Under the pieces are notes generated by a model. That model did no database searches. It was not told the origin of the DNA and saw nothing but the letters and a program-made list of their open reading frames with translations. 64,000 bases of DNA from CAYWNA01 sp964459305 (lineage in GTDB: Bacteria; Planctomycetota; Planctomycetia; Pirellulales; Pirellulaceae): the NCBI GenBank assembly GCA_964459305.1, contig CAYWNA010000020.1, positions 26,377 to 90,376 on the forward strand, written 5' to 3'. Below are positions 25,714 to 34,943 of this stretch, piece after piece (position 1 is the stretch's first letter; every line of letters begins with the position of its first letter). The position numbers and the translations under genes were made by a program.

Positions 25714-26523
25714 ATGTTGAAGAAAGGTTTGTTCGCGGGTGGCGGATTGTTACTGTTGCTTGGTCTGATCTTTGGGCGCGACGTGTGCAGCTTCGTCGGA
25801 ACAGCGACAGGCCTGGTTCGCGAATCGGTGAGAGACAGCGTCCCGATTCAATTCGAACTGGAGCGGGCGCGCAAGATGATCGCCAGTCTGAATCCGGAGA
25901 TTAGCAAGCACAAACGCGAAATCGCCCGGGAGGAATTGGAGATTACGAAGTTGGGCGAACGGCTCAAGCAGGACGAGCAGAAGCTGACGAAGCGATGGAG
26001 CGACATCCAGCGTTTGCGAGACGACCTGTCGCGAGGCGACAGCACCTACGTTTACGCCAACGGTTCGTTCACGACGAAGGAGGTCGAGACAGACTTGGGC
26101 TACAAGTTCGATCGTTACACAGGCAGTGAGAACATTGTTGAGCAGAACCGCAAGGTGTTGGAGATCCGCGGGAAGGCGTTGTCGGCGGCTCAGGAAAAGC
26201 TGACGGCGCTGATCGCCGCCAAACAGAAGCTGGAACTCCAGGTCGAGAGCTTGCAGGCGAAGCTCAAGATGGTGGAAGTGGCACAGACCGCCAGCGAGCT
26301 AAACATCGACGACAGCCAACTCTCCCGAACGCGTGAGCTGTTGGCGGACATCGAAGCTCGTATCGACGTGGACGCGCAAATGGTCAACGCGGATGACTTG
26401 GTCTTCGGCGAAATCCAATTGGACGAGCCAACCGAGAACACGAGCATCCTGGAACGGATCGCCGAGTACGAGTCGAACCAGGACCAATCGGAAATCTACG
26501 TGGACGTAAAGGCCGAGGAGTAA
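25714..26523 (+). CDS. Membrane-anchored coiled-coil protein
   Basis: A 269-residue protein with one N-terminal membrane segment (LFAGGGLLLLLGLIF) followed by two long coiled coils (about 50-115 and 150-215), separated by a short region with YVYANGSFTTKEVE, and an acidic C-terminus. The topology suggests a single-pass anchor. Function unknown; similar proteins are common in planctomycetes. AGGAGGT at 25700 is a near-perfect ribosome-binding site, and a terminator follows at 26540, so this gene is probably strongly translated and transcribed apart from the FHA-kinase-sigma genes downstream. Confidence 0.75.
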   Translation: MLKKGLFAGGGLLLLLGLIFGRDVCSFVGTATGLVRESVRDSVPIQFELERARKMIASLNPEISKHKREIAREELEITKLGERLKQDEQKLTKRWSDIQRLRDDLSRGDSTYVYANGSFTTKEVETDLGYKFDRYTGSENIVEQNRKVLEIRGKALSAAQEKLTALIAAKQKLELQVESLQAKLKMVEVAQTASELNIDDSQLSRTRELLADIEARIDVDAQMVNADDLVFGEIQLDEPTENTSILERIAEYESNQDQSEIYVDVKAEE

Positions 26524-26539
26524 AGGCAAACGCGAGGTG

Positions 26540-26569
26540 GGGGTTCGGAGAAATTCCGAGCCCCTTTTT
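26540..26569 (+). terminator. Rho-independent terminator
   Basis: GGGGTTCGGA, loop GAAA, then TTCCGAGCCCC (one G-T pair) followed directly by TTTTT. It sits 16 bp after the coiled-coil gene stop and just before the FHA gene, so it separates the two transcripts at least partly. Confidence 0.85.
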
Positions 26570-26594
26570 CGTGTCCACGAAATGGAAAGCCGTC

Positions 26595-27974
26595 ATGTTT
26601 CATAGCTGGCGATTACAACTACGCGAGGCCGAAGAGGCTTTTCGGGCGGGCCGGCTGGACGAAGCAGAGCGACTGCTGCGCGAAGGTCAACTCCGGCAGT
26701 ATCTGCCCGGCAAGCGGCTGTCGGCGAAAATTGCCGAGCACATCGCCCGCCGGGGTCGCCAGCACGTTCTGGATGGCGAGTCGTCGGCGGGCTGGCGGGA
26801 CTTGGAAGCGGCTGCATCGCTCGCCGAGGGCGCCGACGAGGTGCGATCGGTTCGCCAGGAGATGATCCAGCACGTGCTGAGGGAAGCCGAAGGCTTAATT
26901 GCGGCGGCCGAGTCGTCGAAGGCGATTTCACGGCTGGAGTCCCTAGAAAAGCGTGGTGTTGGAAACGGGCAAGTACGGGCCCTGAAGGAAGTCGCCGGCA
27001 GGTTACAGTCGGCGGCCAATCTTTGCCGCCGGGGCAAATTCGCGGATGCCGAAGTCCAATTGTCCCGCGCGGCGGCATTGAGGCCGGACCTGTCGCCGAT
27101 CAAAGAGCTGTTAGGCACGTGCCAGGAACAGCAGAAACGCGCTCGCCAGTTCACCGAGGAGCTTCATAAGGCGCTTTCGGCGGAGAAATGGAGCGAGACG
27201 CTCGCGTTGGCAAACGAGTTGCTAGAGATCGCGCCCGAATCGCCCCTGGCGCTCGACGCCCGACAACGGGCCTGGTTGGAGGTGGGGGAGCCGGCACCCG
27301 GCCTGAATCGGAACGAAGCAGTGCAATTGCGACTATGCGGGGGGACGGACGATCAACCGGACGAGTTGTCGGTATCCATCAACGAACGTCAGAAGAAGCG
27401 TTTCCTGCTTTGGGTCGACGGAGTTGGCGGATACCTGGTGTGCCTGGACGGCGAGGTGAGCATCGGTCAGGCCGTGCCGGGCACCAAAGTGGATGTCCCC
27501 ATCCAGGCCGACTTGTCGCGGGAACACGCCCGCATACGTCGCGAGGATGGATATCTGATCGAGCCAATTAGTCGGGTCCGCATTGACGGAAAGGAGATTC
27601 AAGGGACGAGTTTGTTGTCCGATGGCGACGAAATCGAATTGGGCGATGGCGTTCGACTGCGGTTTCGGCAACCGCACGCACTGAGCGCCACCGCTCGATT
27701 GGAGATCGTATCGAGGCACCGCACGAACCCCTCGGCCGACGGTATCTTGCTGATGGCCGAATCGTGCGTGATGGGGCCGAAATGGCAGAACCACGTGATC
27801 TGCCGCGACTGGTCGAGCGACGTCGTGCTCTATCGCCGCGACGGGGAGTTGTACTGCCGTGCGATGGAGCCAATCGAGATCGACGACCACTTTTGCGAGG
27901 GACAAGGAAAAGTCATGCCGGACACGCACGTTTCCGGAAGCGATTTCTCCTTGAGCCTGGAGAGTATCGCCTAG
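26595..27974 (+). CDS. FHA-domain protein with helical repeat N-terminus
   Basis: A 459-residue cytoplasmic protein. The first 220 residues are helical and TPR-like (EAEEAFRAGRLDEAERLLREG, then similar motifs such as EAEGLIAAAESSKAI and ANLCRRGKFADAEVQLSRA). An FHA domain, which binds phosphothreonine, follows at about 275-355 (LVCLDGEVSIGQ, LSREHARIRREDG with the key SxxH residues, LLSDGDEIELG). The ATG at 26595 is chosen over an upstream GTG at 26571. The kinase gene begins 22 bp after the stop, so the protein is a likely target or scaffold for that kinase. Confidence 0.85.
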   Translation: MFHSWRLQLREAEEAFRAGRLDEAERLLREGQLRQYLPGKRLSAKIAEHIARRGRQHVLDGESSAGWRDLEAAASLAEGADEVRSVRQEMIQHVLREAEGLIAAAESSKAISRLESLEKRGVGNGQVRALKEVAGRLQSAANLCRRGKFADAEVQLSRAAALRPDLSPIKELLGTCQEQQKRARQFTEELHKALSAEKWSETLALANELLEIAPESPLALDARQRAWLEVGEPAPGLNRNEAVQLRLCGGTDDQPDELSVSINERQKKRFLLWVDGVGGYLVCLDGEVSIGQAVPGTKVDVPIQADLSREHARIRREDGYLIEPISRVRIDGKEIQGTSLLSDGDEIELGDGVRLRFRQPHALSATARLEIVSRHRTNPSADGILLMAESCVMGPKWQNHVICRDWSSDVVLYRRDGELYCRAMEPIEIDDHFCEGQGKVMPDTHVSGSDFSLSLESIA

Positions 27975-27996
27975 CGATACAAAGGAAACTGGACAA

Positions 27997-30030
27997 ATGC
28001 TGCAACGAACCGCTACCCTAGAAGCTGACGAAGGTGACGGCGGCGACCATGCCGCCAACCCACAGGCTCAACAGAAAGCGGGCGGTGTGATGAAGTTCGC
28101 CTACAAGACAGGCTCGCGTCCCCTGGAGGGGTATGCCATCAAACGCGGTGTCGGTGTCGGCGGTTTTGGCGAAGTCTACTTCGCTGTCACCGACGCCGGT
28201 AAAGAAGTTGCGCTGAAACGAGTCCAACGCAACTTGGACATCGAAGTCCGCGGCGTTAGCCAGTGCCTGAACCTGAAACACGTCAATCTGATCTCGTTGT
28301 ACGACCTGAAATACGACGACGAGGGCCAGGCGTGGGTGGTGATGGAATACGTCCCGGGCGAAAGCCTGAAGGATGTGATCGACCGCAACCCCAACGGCGT
28401 ACCCCCCGACGACGCCGAACGCTGGTTCCGAGGAATTGCCGAGGGCGTGATGTACTTGCACGATCGGGGCATCGTGCATCGCGATCTGAAGCCGGGCAAC
28501 ATTTTCGACGACGACAGCGTCGTCAAGATAGGCGATTACGGACTGTCGAAATTCATTTCGACCAGCCGGCGCAGCGGCCAAACAGAGAGTGTGGGAACGT
28601 TCCACTACATGGCACCGGAGATTGGAAAGGGTAACTACGGCAAGGAGATTGACGTTTACGCGCTGGGCATCATCCTGTTCGAGATGTTGACCGGGGAAGT
28701 ACCCTTCGATGGGGAAAGCAGTCAGGAAATCATCATGAAACACCTGACCGACGACCCTGATCTATCCGGCATCCGGCAGCCGTACCGAAACGTGATTCAA
28801 CGGGCCCTACGCAAGGACCCGGAAAAACGGTTTAGCAACGTCCGTGAAATGCTCGACGCATTGGACGGGGCTGACGATTCGGCATCAGCGTCAGGGTTCG
28901 TTCTTGAGTCGCTGGTGGATAGCGACGAGCCGATCTACATTGGCGACGACGAGGAGGACGAGCCCGATATGGTCTTCGGACCGGTCCGGCATAACGAGAT
29001 TGTCCAGGCTGAGGCGGTTCCGCCTGTAAGATGCGCGGGCCCTTCGGCGGCTGGAAGTGCGGCGCCCAGCCGGACCCGGAACGTCGCTCAAGCGGTCGCT
29101 CGACAGCCCGCGCGGCTGGCCGGCCGATTGCGTCATTCGGAAATGAGCGGCTCGGCCAAAGCCGCGATTCTGCTGGCGGTGGTGCTGGTCGTTGCGTTCA
29201 ATCCATGGTTACTGCCGCTGGCGGCTGTCGTGGGTGGGATCTATCTCGTGTATTGGTGCGTGCGAGCTTTGTCCTGCAAGCTGCCGGCCCAGCCGGAGAC
29301 GTCGCATCAAGCGAACTGCTCGGCGGGTGGTGAGGCATTCTGCAAGACGGCTGCGCGCGAAGCGATTCGCAGGAAGCCATTTAGTGAACGCGTGGCCGAG
29401 TTGTCTGGATCGATGTTGTTTTCCGGCATGATCTCTGCAGTACTCTGCCTGGTATTCCTGTTGATCGAGGGCGATAAGTTGGACGGGAACATGCCCGGAT
29501 GGTCGCTCTACACTTGGCTAACGGTCTCCAGCGTTGCTGGCTCATGGATCCTGTTGACGCTAGGCAAATTCTGGGAAGGGAACGACGGCGACCACTTCCG
29601 ACGGCGGTTCGTCATGTTGATTGCCGGTCTGGCGTTCGGAGCGGCAGCGTTTGGTGCAAGCCAGTTGCTGATGGTCGATGTTCAGGATCAGGACCGCATG
29701 ACGGCACACGCGTTCTCGGACGACCAGGTGGCCGCTCTGTACTCGACCGACGGGTCGCCCCTGTTGGCGGCCTATTTGATCTACTTTGCAGGGTTGTTCG
29801 TGATACTTCGATGGTGGGCGCAGGCGGATCCGTTGCGAAGGACCCGTTTGAGCCTGTGGGCGACCGGCGTATGCGTGTTGTGGGCCTGGATCGTACACAT
29901 GTTCTGTCCGTTTCCACAGCCATGGGGGCTCATGTTGGCGGCCGCGATTTCGGTCTCGGTGCAGATGTCCGCACCTTGGGTGAACTCCAAGCAGCGAACA
30001 ACGATCGGACAGACGGCACGGATTGCGTAA
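27997..30030 (+). CDS. Membrane Ser/Thr protein kinase
   Basis: A 677-residue Hanks-type kinase. The glycine loop GVGVGGFGEV is at 51-60, the ATP lysine Lys74 in VALKRV, the catalytic loop VHRDLKPGN near 160, and the metal motif is DYG (not DFG) in KIGDYGLSKF near 183; the APE motif is present in YMAPEIG. The kinase domain ends near 310. After a linker, seven or eight membrane segments fill about 385-660, so the C-terminus is a polytopic domain of unknown role, unlike the single-pass PASTA kinases. AAAGGA precedes the ATG at 27997; the ATG at 28090 is an alternative that drops a low-complexity N-terminus. Neighbours are an FHA gene and an ECF sigma gene. Confidence 0.9.
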   Translation: MLQRTATLEADEGDGGDHAANPQAQQKAGGVMKFAYKTGSRPLEGYAIKRGVGVGGFGEVYFAVTDAGKEVALKRVQRNLDIEVRGVSQCLNLKHVNLISLYDLKYDDEGQAWVVMEYVPGESLKDVIDRNPNGVPPDDAERWFRGIAEGVMYLHDRGIVHRDLKPGNIFDDDSVVKIGDYGLSKFISTSRRSGQTESVGTFHYMAPEIGKGNYGKEIDVYALGIILFEMLTGEVPFDGESSQEIIMKHLTDDPDLSGIRQPYRNVIQRALRKDPEKRFSNVREMLDALDGADDSASASGFVLESLVDSDEPIYIGDDEEDEPDMVFGPVRHNEIVQAEAVPPVRCAGPSAAGSAAPSRTRNVAQAVARQPARLAGRLRHSEMSGSAKAAILLAVVLVVAFNPWLLPLAAVVGGIYLVYWCVRALSCKLPAQPETSHQANCSAGGEAFCKTAAREAIRRKPFSERVAELSGSMLFSGMISAVLCLVFLLIEGDKLDGNMPGWSLYTWLTVSSVAGSWILLTLGKFWEGNDGDHFRRRFVMLIAGLAFGAAAFGASQLLMVDVQDQDRMTAHAFSDDQVAALYSTDGSPLLAAYLIYFAGLFVILRWWAQADPLRRTRLSLWATGVCVLWAWIVHMFCPFPQPWGLMLAAAISVSVQMSAPWVNSKQRTTIGQTARIA

Positions 30031-30085
30031 TAGGTTTTGTAATTGTTTGCCGAAATGGAATGACGAAAGTAAACAGGTGACTATC

Positions 30086-30994
30086 ATGATGTTCGTGATG
30101 CTCATGCTGCTGTGCGTTGCGGCGTTGGCGGTCGTGGTGCGAATCGTGGATTCGCGAAGCGTGATCGGGTTCGCACTGCTTGGCCTGCTGCTCGTTGTCC
30201 TTAGTGGCGAGGCTGTTTGGCACTTCTCGAACTGCGTCGATGGGCCGAGCATGGCCCAAGCCGCCAGCGAGGACCGCGCGGAGGCGGATGCGCCGGCCGA
30301 TGACGCGGTCGACTCCGCTTCGTCGTCCGACGAAACGGTAGCCGATGCGGAGGACGCTGAAGCCGATGCCGAAGACCTCACCATTCAAATCGATCCCGAG
30401 CCGGGACAAGTCACCATTCCCCCTCGCCCCAAATGGGTTGAGTCCGATCCGGTGCGCAAGGGACCCGTGCACACAATCTCTGTCTCGTCCGGACCGCAGG
30501 AGCACGAGCGTGATTGCCGCCGTACACTAGACGAGGAACTCAAGAAAGTCGTTGATGAATACGTCGACGACTACCTCGGCAAGGTGTACGCCGACAAACT
30601 CCAGGCGTCGACCTTTGTGAACTATGATTTGGCGTACATTAAGAAACGGCTAGTGCGGGAAGACATCTACCACGAAGTGATTCAAGTCTCGTTCGGTCCC
30701 ATGCATCAAAGGCATGCCCTGGTGGAATTCGACGAGGCGTTTCGCAAGGAACTGGATGGGCGACGTGGGGAGATCGACGAACAGTGGCGAGCGCTGGCAA
30801 TGGTGGGTCGTGTGACGGGCACCGGTCTGGCCTTCGGGTTCGTTCTGGCGTTGTTAGCGGTCGTCTTCGGCTACTTCAGAATCGACACGGCGACGCGCGG
30901 TTACTACACAGGTCGGTTGCAGTTTTCGGCCGCAATGGTGATACTTACGCTTATCGTGGCCGGTGTTTTTCTGGCCAGGCAGATCCTTTGGTAA
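30086..30994 (+). CDS. Hypothetical membrane protein of the kinase cluster
   Basis: A 302-residue protein with two N-terminal membrane segments (MMFVMLMLLCVAALAVVV and VIGFALLGLLLVVLSGEA), an acidic Ala/Asp/Glu-rich stretch (about 75-120), a soluble central domain (about 150-235) and two C-terminal membrane segments (FGFVLALLAVVFGYF and AAMVILTLIVAGVFLA). I do not recognise the central domain. AGGTGA lies 5 nt before the ATG at 30086, which fits better than the upstream start at 30023. Its place between the kinase and sigma genes suggests a role in signal sensing or sigma-factor control. Confidence 0.75.
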   Translation: MMFVMLMLLCVAALAVVVRIVDSRSVIGFALLGLLLVVLSGEAVWHFSNCVDGPSMAQAASEDRAEADAPADDAVDSASSSDETVADAEDAEADAEDLTIQIDPEPGQVTIPPRPKWVESDPVRKGPVHTISVSSGPQEHERDCRRTLDEELKKVVDEYVDDYLGKVYADKLQASTFVNYDLAYIKKRLVREDIYHEVIQVSFGPMHQRHALVEFDEAFRKELDGRRGEIDEQWRALAMVGRVTGTGLAFGFVLALLAVVFGYFRIDTATRGYYTGRLQFSAAMVILTLIVAGVFLARQILW

Positions 30995-31029
30995 CCGCAA
31001 AGGGTAGGGATACCACATCTCGAACGCCG

Positions 31030-31674
31030 ATGTCCGAAGCTTCTCGAGCGGACAGCTTACTGATCGAACGAATCCGCCAGGGCGATTCCGATGCCTGGGG
31101 CGATTTGATCTCTCGTTACGAAGGCCGGCTCCTTGCCTTTGTGGAAAGCCGCGTGGGACGCCGGCCGGCTGCCGAGGACATCGTCCAGGAGGCGTTCGTC
31201 GGCTTCCTCAACAGTCTGCCGAACTATGATGGCAAGCGGCCGCTGGAAAGCTACCTCTTCTCCATTTGCGCATACAAACTAACTGATCACCTGCGGCGCG
31301 AAGGCAGGCGACCGGCGATGCCTTTTTCTGCCCGCGAAGACTCGGATGCCCAATGGCAACTGCCAGCCTCGGTCCGCGGTGCCAGCAGCATCGCACGCAG
31401 CGGCGAACGACGCGGCCTGGAGGAGAAAGCCCTGGTCGACGCCGTCCGCCAACAAGTCGAGCACTGGCGAAAGCGAGGCGATTGGACCAAGCTGAAGTGC
31501 GTCGAACTACTGTTCCTATGCGGTTGGCAAAACAAAGACGCGGCAGCCGAAATCGGTATCACCGAACAGCAGGTGGCAAACTACAAATTCGACTTCTTAG
31601 CCCGCCTGCGAAAAATCATCCGGAAGCAGGGTCTCTCCGAGGACATTTTCCCGGAGCTGCATCGAGGCAGCTAG
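31030..31674 (+). CDS. ECF-type RNA polymerase sigma factor
   Basis: A 214-residue sigma-70 family protein with region 2 (AWGDLISRYEGRLLAFVE, EDIVQEAFVGFL, YLFSICAYKLTDHLR) and region 4 (CVELLFLCGWQNKDAAAEIGITEQQVANYKFDFLARL). It should direct RNA polymerase to a specific set of promoters. No anti-sigma factor of the usual zinc-binding type is next to it. Because it ends a run of FHA, kinase and membrane-protein genes on the same strand, control by phosphorylation is a reasonable inference. The ATG at 31030 follows the upstream stop by 35 bp. Confidence 0.9.
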   Translation: MSEASRADSLLIERIRQGDSDAWGDLISRYEGRLLAFVESRVGRRPAAEDIVQEAFVGFLNSLPNYDGKRPLESYLFSICAYKLTDHLRREGRRPAMPFSAREDSDAQWQLPASVRGASSIARSGERRGLEEKALVDAVRQQVEHWRKRGDWTKLKCVELLFLCGWQNKDAAAEIGITEQQVANYKFDFLARLRKIIRKQGLSEDIFPELHRGS

Positions 31675-31691
31675 ACTCAGTTTGAAAACTC

Positions 31692-31745
31692 GTAGCTGCA
31701 CTCGCCAGAGTGCGGAAATCCCCGCGTTCTGGCGAACGCAGCTAC
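31692..31745. repeat. 54-bp inverted repeat between convergent genes
   Basis: GTAGCTGCACTCGCCAGAG and CTGGCGAACGCAGCTAC pair over most of their length, enclosing CGGAAATCCCCG. Outer pairs AACTC/GAGTT at 31686 and 31756 extend it. It lies between the stops of the sigma gene and the convergent RND gene and could act as a terminator for both; the GTAGCTG...CGCCAGA core also recalls other repeats in the window. Confidence 0.75.
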
Positions 31746-31772
31746 GGCGGATTATGAGTTCCAAAATAGAAG

Positions 31773-34700
31773 CTAGTGCCGCGAGGGTGTGGGCTGCTCA
31801 AAAACTTCGGCTTCTCTTGGCGTTGCAGGCGCCAAGTCCCCTCCGGATACCGCGACTGGCTGCGTCAAGACAGCCAGCGACGGACGTCGAACGAACATCC
31901 GAAGCAGCGAACTTGCCAGATCGTCCATCAGACTGTAGACGGTCGGCACGACGATCAGCGTGAGGATGGTGGAGGTCAACATGCCGCCGACGATAGCCAA
32001 GCCCATGGGTGATCGGGTCTCGGCTCCGGCTCCCAAGCCGATGGCAACAGGGGTCATTCCGGCGATTGTCGAGCATGCTGTCATCAGGATGGGCCGCAGG
32101 CGTACTGGGCCTGCCTTCAGCAGCGCGTCGCGGGGTGCCATCCCGCGGCGGCGCAGTTGATTGGTGTAGTCGACCAACAGGATCGCGTTCTTCGTCACCA
32201 GCCCCATCAGCATGATCATGCCGATCAGCGAGAAGATGTTCAGCGTCCGGCCGCCCACGTACAAGAGACCCAGCGCCCCCGCCACCGACAACGGCAGCGA
32301 TAGCATCACCGTGAACGGATGGACCAGACTTTCGAACTGCGCGGCCAGGACCATGTAGATCAGCACGACGGCCAATAGCATGCTGAAAGTGATACTGGCA
32401 AATGACTCGGCCATCAGGTCGCCCGCGCCTGTGAACGTCGATGCGACGCCGTCAGGCAACCCGATTTCGCTTTCGATCTGACGGATGTCATTCAATGCCT
32501 CACCCAGGGGTTTGCCGTCCTTCAAATTGGCCATCAAGGTGACTTGCCTCGATCGATCCTGCCGGTCGATCTGTACCGGCCCCGTGTCCTCTTCGACCTC
32601 GACCAGGTTTCGAAGCGCCACGAATTTTCCGCTACGGGTGCGAACAGGCACCGCGAGCACGTCGCTGGCGTGTTGCCGTTCGCCTTCTACCAGCCGTACG
32701 CGCACGTCGTAGGTCTCGCCGTCCTCTTCGAACGTGGTGACTTTCTGGCCGCCAATCAGCGAGCGGATGGCGTTACCCAAGTCCTTGACCGAGACACCCA
32801 AGTCGGCCGCTTTGTCGCGATCGATGATCACCTTTACTTCGGGCTTGCCCGCGTTGTGCGTCGAGTTGATATCGACGATGCCGGGTACCTTTCCCATGCG
32901 TTCGGCCACCGCATCTGAAACCGCGACCAATTGATCCAGATCGGGGCCTCGCACGTTGTACTGGACCGGCGCGGCGCGAAAGCCGCCGCCAGCCACTCGC
33001 GGGACCTCTTCTACGCTGATCTTCAAGTGCGTGAACCCGGCCAGGCGTTCGCGCGCCATCTGCATAATCTCTTGCTGCGATAGACGCCGCTCGGCCTTGG
33101 GAACCAACCTCGTAAGGGTTGTAGCGACGTTTACGCGGCCTTCCATGCCGGCGCCGACGGTGGTGAACGTTTCGTGAACGCCAGGCAGTGTCCGTGTGCG
33201 GCGTTCGATTTCGGCCAATACTTCGTCGGTGGCCTCAATCGAGCTGCCGATGGGAGTTTCGAGTTGAATATTGAACTGGTCCTCATCTTGTGCCGGTACA
33301 AACTCGCTGCCCAAGAACATCGTAATGCCCATGCCGCCGACAAACGCGGCGGCCGCTCCCACGACAATCGTCATGCGGTGGTTCAGGGCGAAACGCAGAA
33401 TTGCCAGATAAGCGGATTCGAGCGAGCAGAACAACCGCTCCAGCGTGCGGAACACCCGACCGTGCTGCGTCTGTACGGCCAACAGCCGCGAGCACAGCAT
33501 GGGCGAAAGTGTTACCGCGATAAACGTCGATATGCCAACGGCAAAAGAGACGGTCAACCCGAACTCGAAGAAGAAACGCCCCACTAGTCCGGTCATGAAA
33601 GCCACTGGAACGAACACGGCCCCAATCGCCAGCGACGTGGCAATAACGGCAAACCCGATCTCTGCAATGGCCGCTCGCGCCGCCTCCATCCGCGGCTTGC
33701 CTTCCTCCATGTGCCGGTACGAGTTCTCCAGCACCACGATCGTATCGTCGATGATCATCCCTACGGAGATCGTCAGCGCCAGCATCGACATCATATTCAG
33801 CGAAAATCCCATCACCGCCATGAAGGTGATCGTGGAAATCACCGTGGTCGGGATCGTGATCGCCGCAATGAACGACCCCCGGAAGCTGCGAAGAAAGAAA
33901 ACGATGACAACCACGGCCAGGATGCCGCCACGGAATAGCTCGTATCGGGCCTCGTCGAAGCTCTCCTGGACATACCGCGATAGATCCTGGGCGATGGTCA
34001 GCTGGTAGTTCTTGGGCAGGCTGCGGCGAACCTGATCGATCCGCTTTTTGACGCCGTTTGCCACAGCCAGCGTATTGGCGCCCGACTGACGTCGAACAAG
34101 AAGCGACACGGCCCGCTGCCCGTTCAGTCGCGCGAGGCTGCGATAGTCCTCCAAGCCATCTTCCACCCACGCGATGTCGGAAAGCCTAATAGGCGTCCGG
34201 CCTCGCATGGCAACGATCAGATGTTCGAAGTCCTCAACGCGTTGAACCTTGCCTTTGGTCTTGACGATGATCTCGCGCGAGTCGGTCTCGACTCGGCCAC
34301 CCGGCGGTTCGCGGTTCTCTTCATCCAGCCGGTCGATTACATCCTGGGCCGTCAAGTTACGCGCCCGAAGATCTTCGGCCCGCAACCAGATGCGAACTTC
34401 CCGTTCGCGATCGCCCACGAAACGCACGTTACCCACGCCGGAGACGCCCTCGATCCGGGGTTTCACGATGTCGTCGGCATAGCGAGTCAGTTCGCCGATG
34501 GAAGCGGATCCGGACAGTACGGCGGCCAGAATCGGTGCAGAATCAGGATCGAACTTTTCGATAATCGGCGGATCGATCTCCAAAGGCAGATCGCCGCGAA
34601 TCGATGCAACCTTGTCGCGCACGTCCTGGCTGACAACATTGATGTCCTCCTCCAATTCGAATTCGACAAAAATCTGCGACAGTCCTTCCGTGCTCTCCGA

Positions 34701-34943
34701 ACGAAGCGTCTTGATCCCGCTGATTGTGTTGACCGCCTCCTCGACGACATCGGTCACCTCGGTTTCCACCGTTTCCGGATCGGCGCCTTCGAATGGCACC
34801 GTGATCGTAACGATCGGAAAGTCGACGTCGGGAAAAAGATTGACGCCCATCCTGCTATACGACGCCAGCCCAAAAACGACCATCGCCAGCGTGATCATCG
34901 AAGCGAATACGGGCCGAGCGATGGAGACTTCGGCGATTCTCAT
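31773..34943 (-). CDS. RND efflux permease, HAE1/AcrB type
   Basis: A 1056-residue inner-membrane proton-drug antiporter of the AcrB/HAE1 family. It starts MRIAEVSIARPVFASMI (first membrane helix) and shows the two-fold layout of six helices plus a large periplasmic loop. Typical segments are FPDVDFPIVTITVPFEGADPE in the porter domain and the membrane-4 region MMSMLALTISVGMIIDD with the proton-relay acidic pair. The C-terminus ends soon after the last helix. Its ATG overlaps the TGA of the adaptor gene (ATGA), so the two are coupled. The substrate is not predictable; no outer-membrane TolC-type gene is present in the window. Confidence 0.93.
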   Translation of the reverse strand: MRIAEVSIARPVFASMITLAMVVFGLASYSRMGVNLFPDVDFPIVTITVPFEGADPETVETEVTDVVEEAVNTISGIKTLRSESTEGLSQIFVEFELEEDINVVSQDVRDKVASIRGDLPLEIDPPIIEKFDPDSAPILAAVLSGSASIGELTRYADDIVKPRIEGVSGVGNVRFVGDREREVRIWLRAEDLRARNLTAQDVIDRLDEENREPPGGRVETDSREIIVKTKGKVQRVEDFEHLIVAMRGRTPIRLSDIAWVEDGLEDYRSLARLNGQRAVSLLVRRQSGANTLAVANGVKKRIDQVRRSLPKNYQLTIAQDLSRYVQESFDEARYELFRGGILAVVVIVFFLRSFRGSFIAAITIPTTVISTITFMAVMGFSLNMMSMLALTISVGMIIDDTIVVLENSYRHMEEGKPRMEAARAAIAEIGFAVIATSLAIGAVFVPVAFMTGLVGRFFFEFGLTVSFAVGISTFIAVTLSPMLCSRLLAVQTQHGRVFRTLERLFCSLESAYLAILRFALNHRMTIVVGAAAAFVGGMGITMFLGSEFVPAQDEDQFNIQLETPIGSSIEATDEVLAEIERRTRTLPGVHETFTTVGAGMEGRVNVATTLTRLVPKAERRLSQQEIMQMARERLAGFTHLKISVEEVPRVAGGGFRAAPVQYNVRGPDLDQLVAVSDAVAERMGKVPGIVDINSTHNAGKPEVKVIIDRDKAADLGVSVKDLGNAIRSLIGGQKVTTFEEDGETYDVRVRLVEGERQHASDVLAVPVRTRSGKFVALRNLVEVEEDTGPVQIDRQDRSRQVTLMANLKDGKPLGEALNDIRQIESEIGLPDGVASTFTGAGDLMAESFASITFSMLLAVVLIYMVLAAQFESLVHPFTVMLSLPLSVAGALGLLYVGGRTLNIFSLIGMIMLMGLVTKNAILLVDYTNQLRRRGMAPRDALLKAGPVRLRPILMTACSTIAGMTPVAIGLGAGAETRSPMGLAIVGGMLTSTILTLIVVPTVYSLMDDLASSLLRMFVRRPSLAVLTQPVAVSGGDLAPATPREAEVFEQPTPSRH

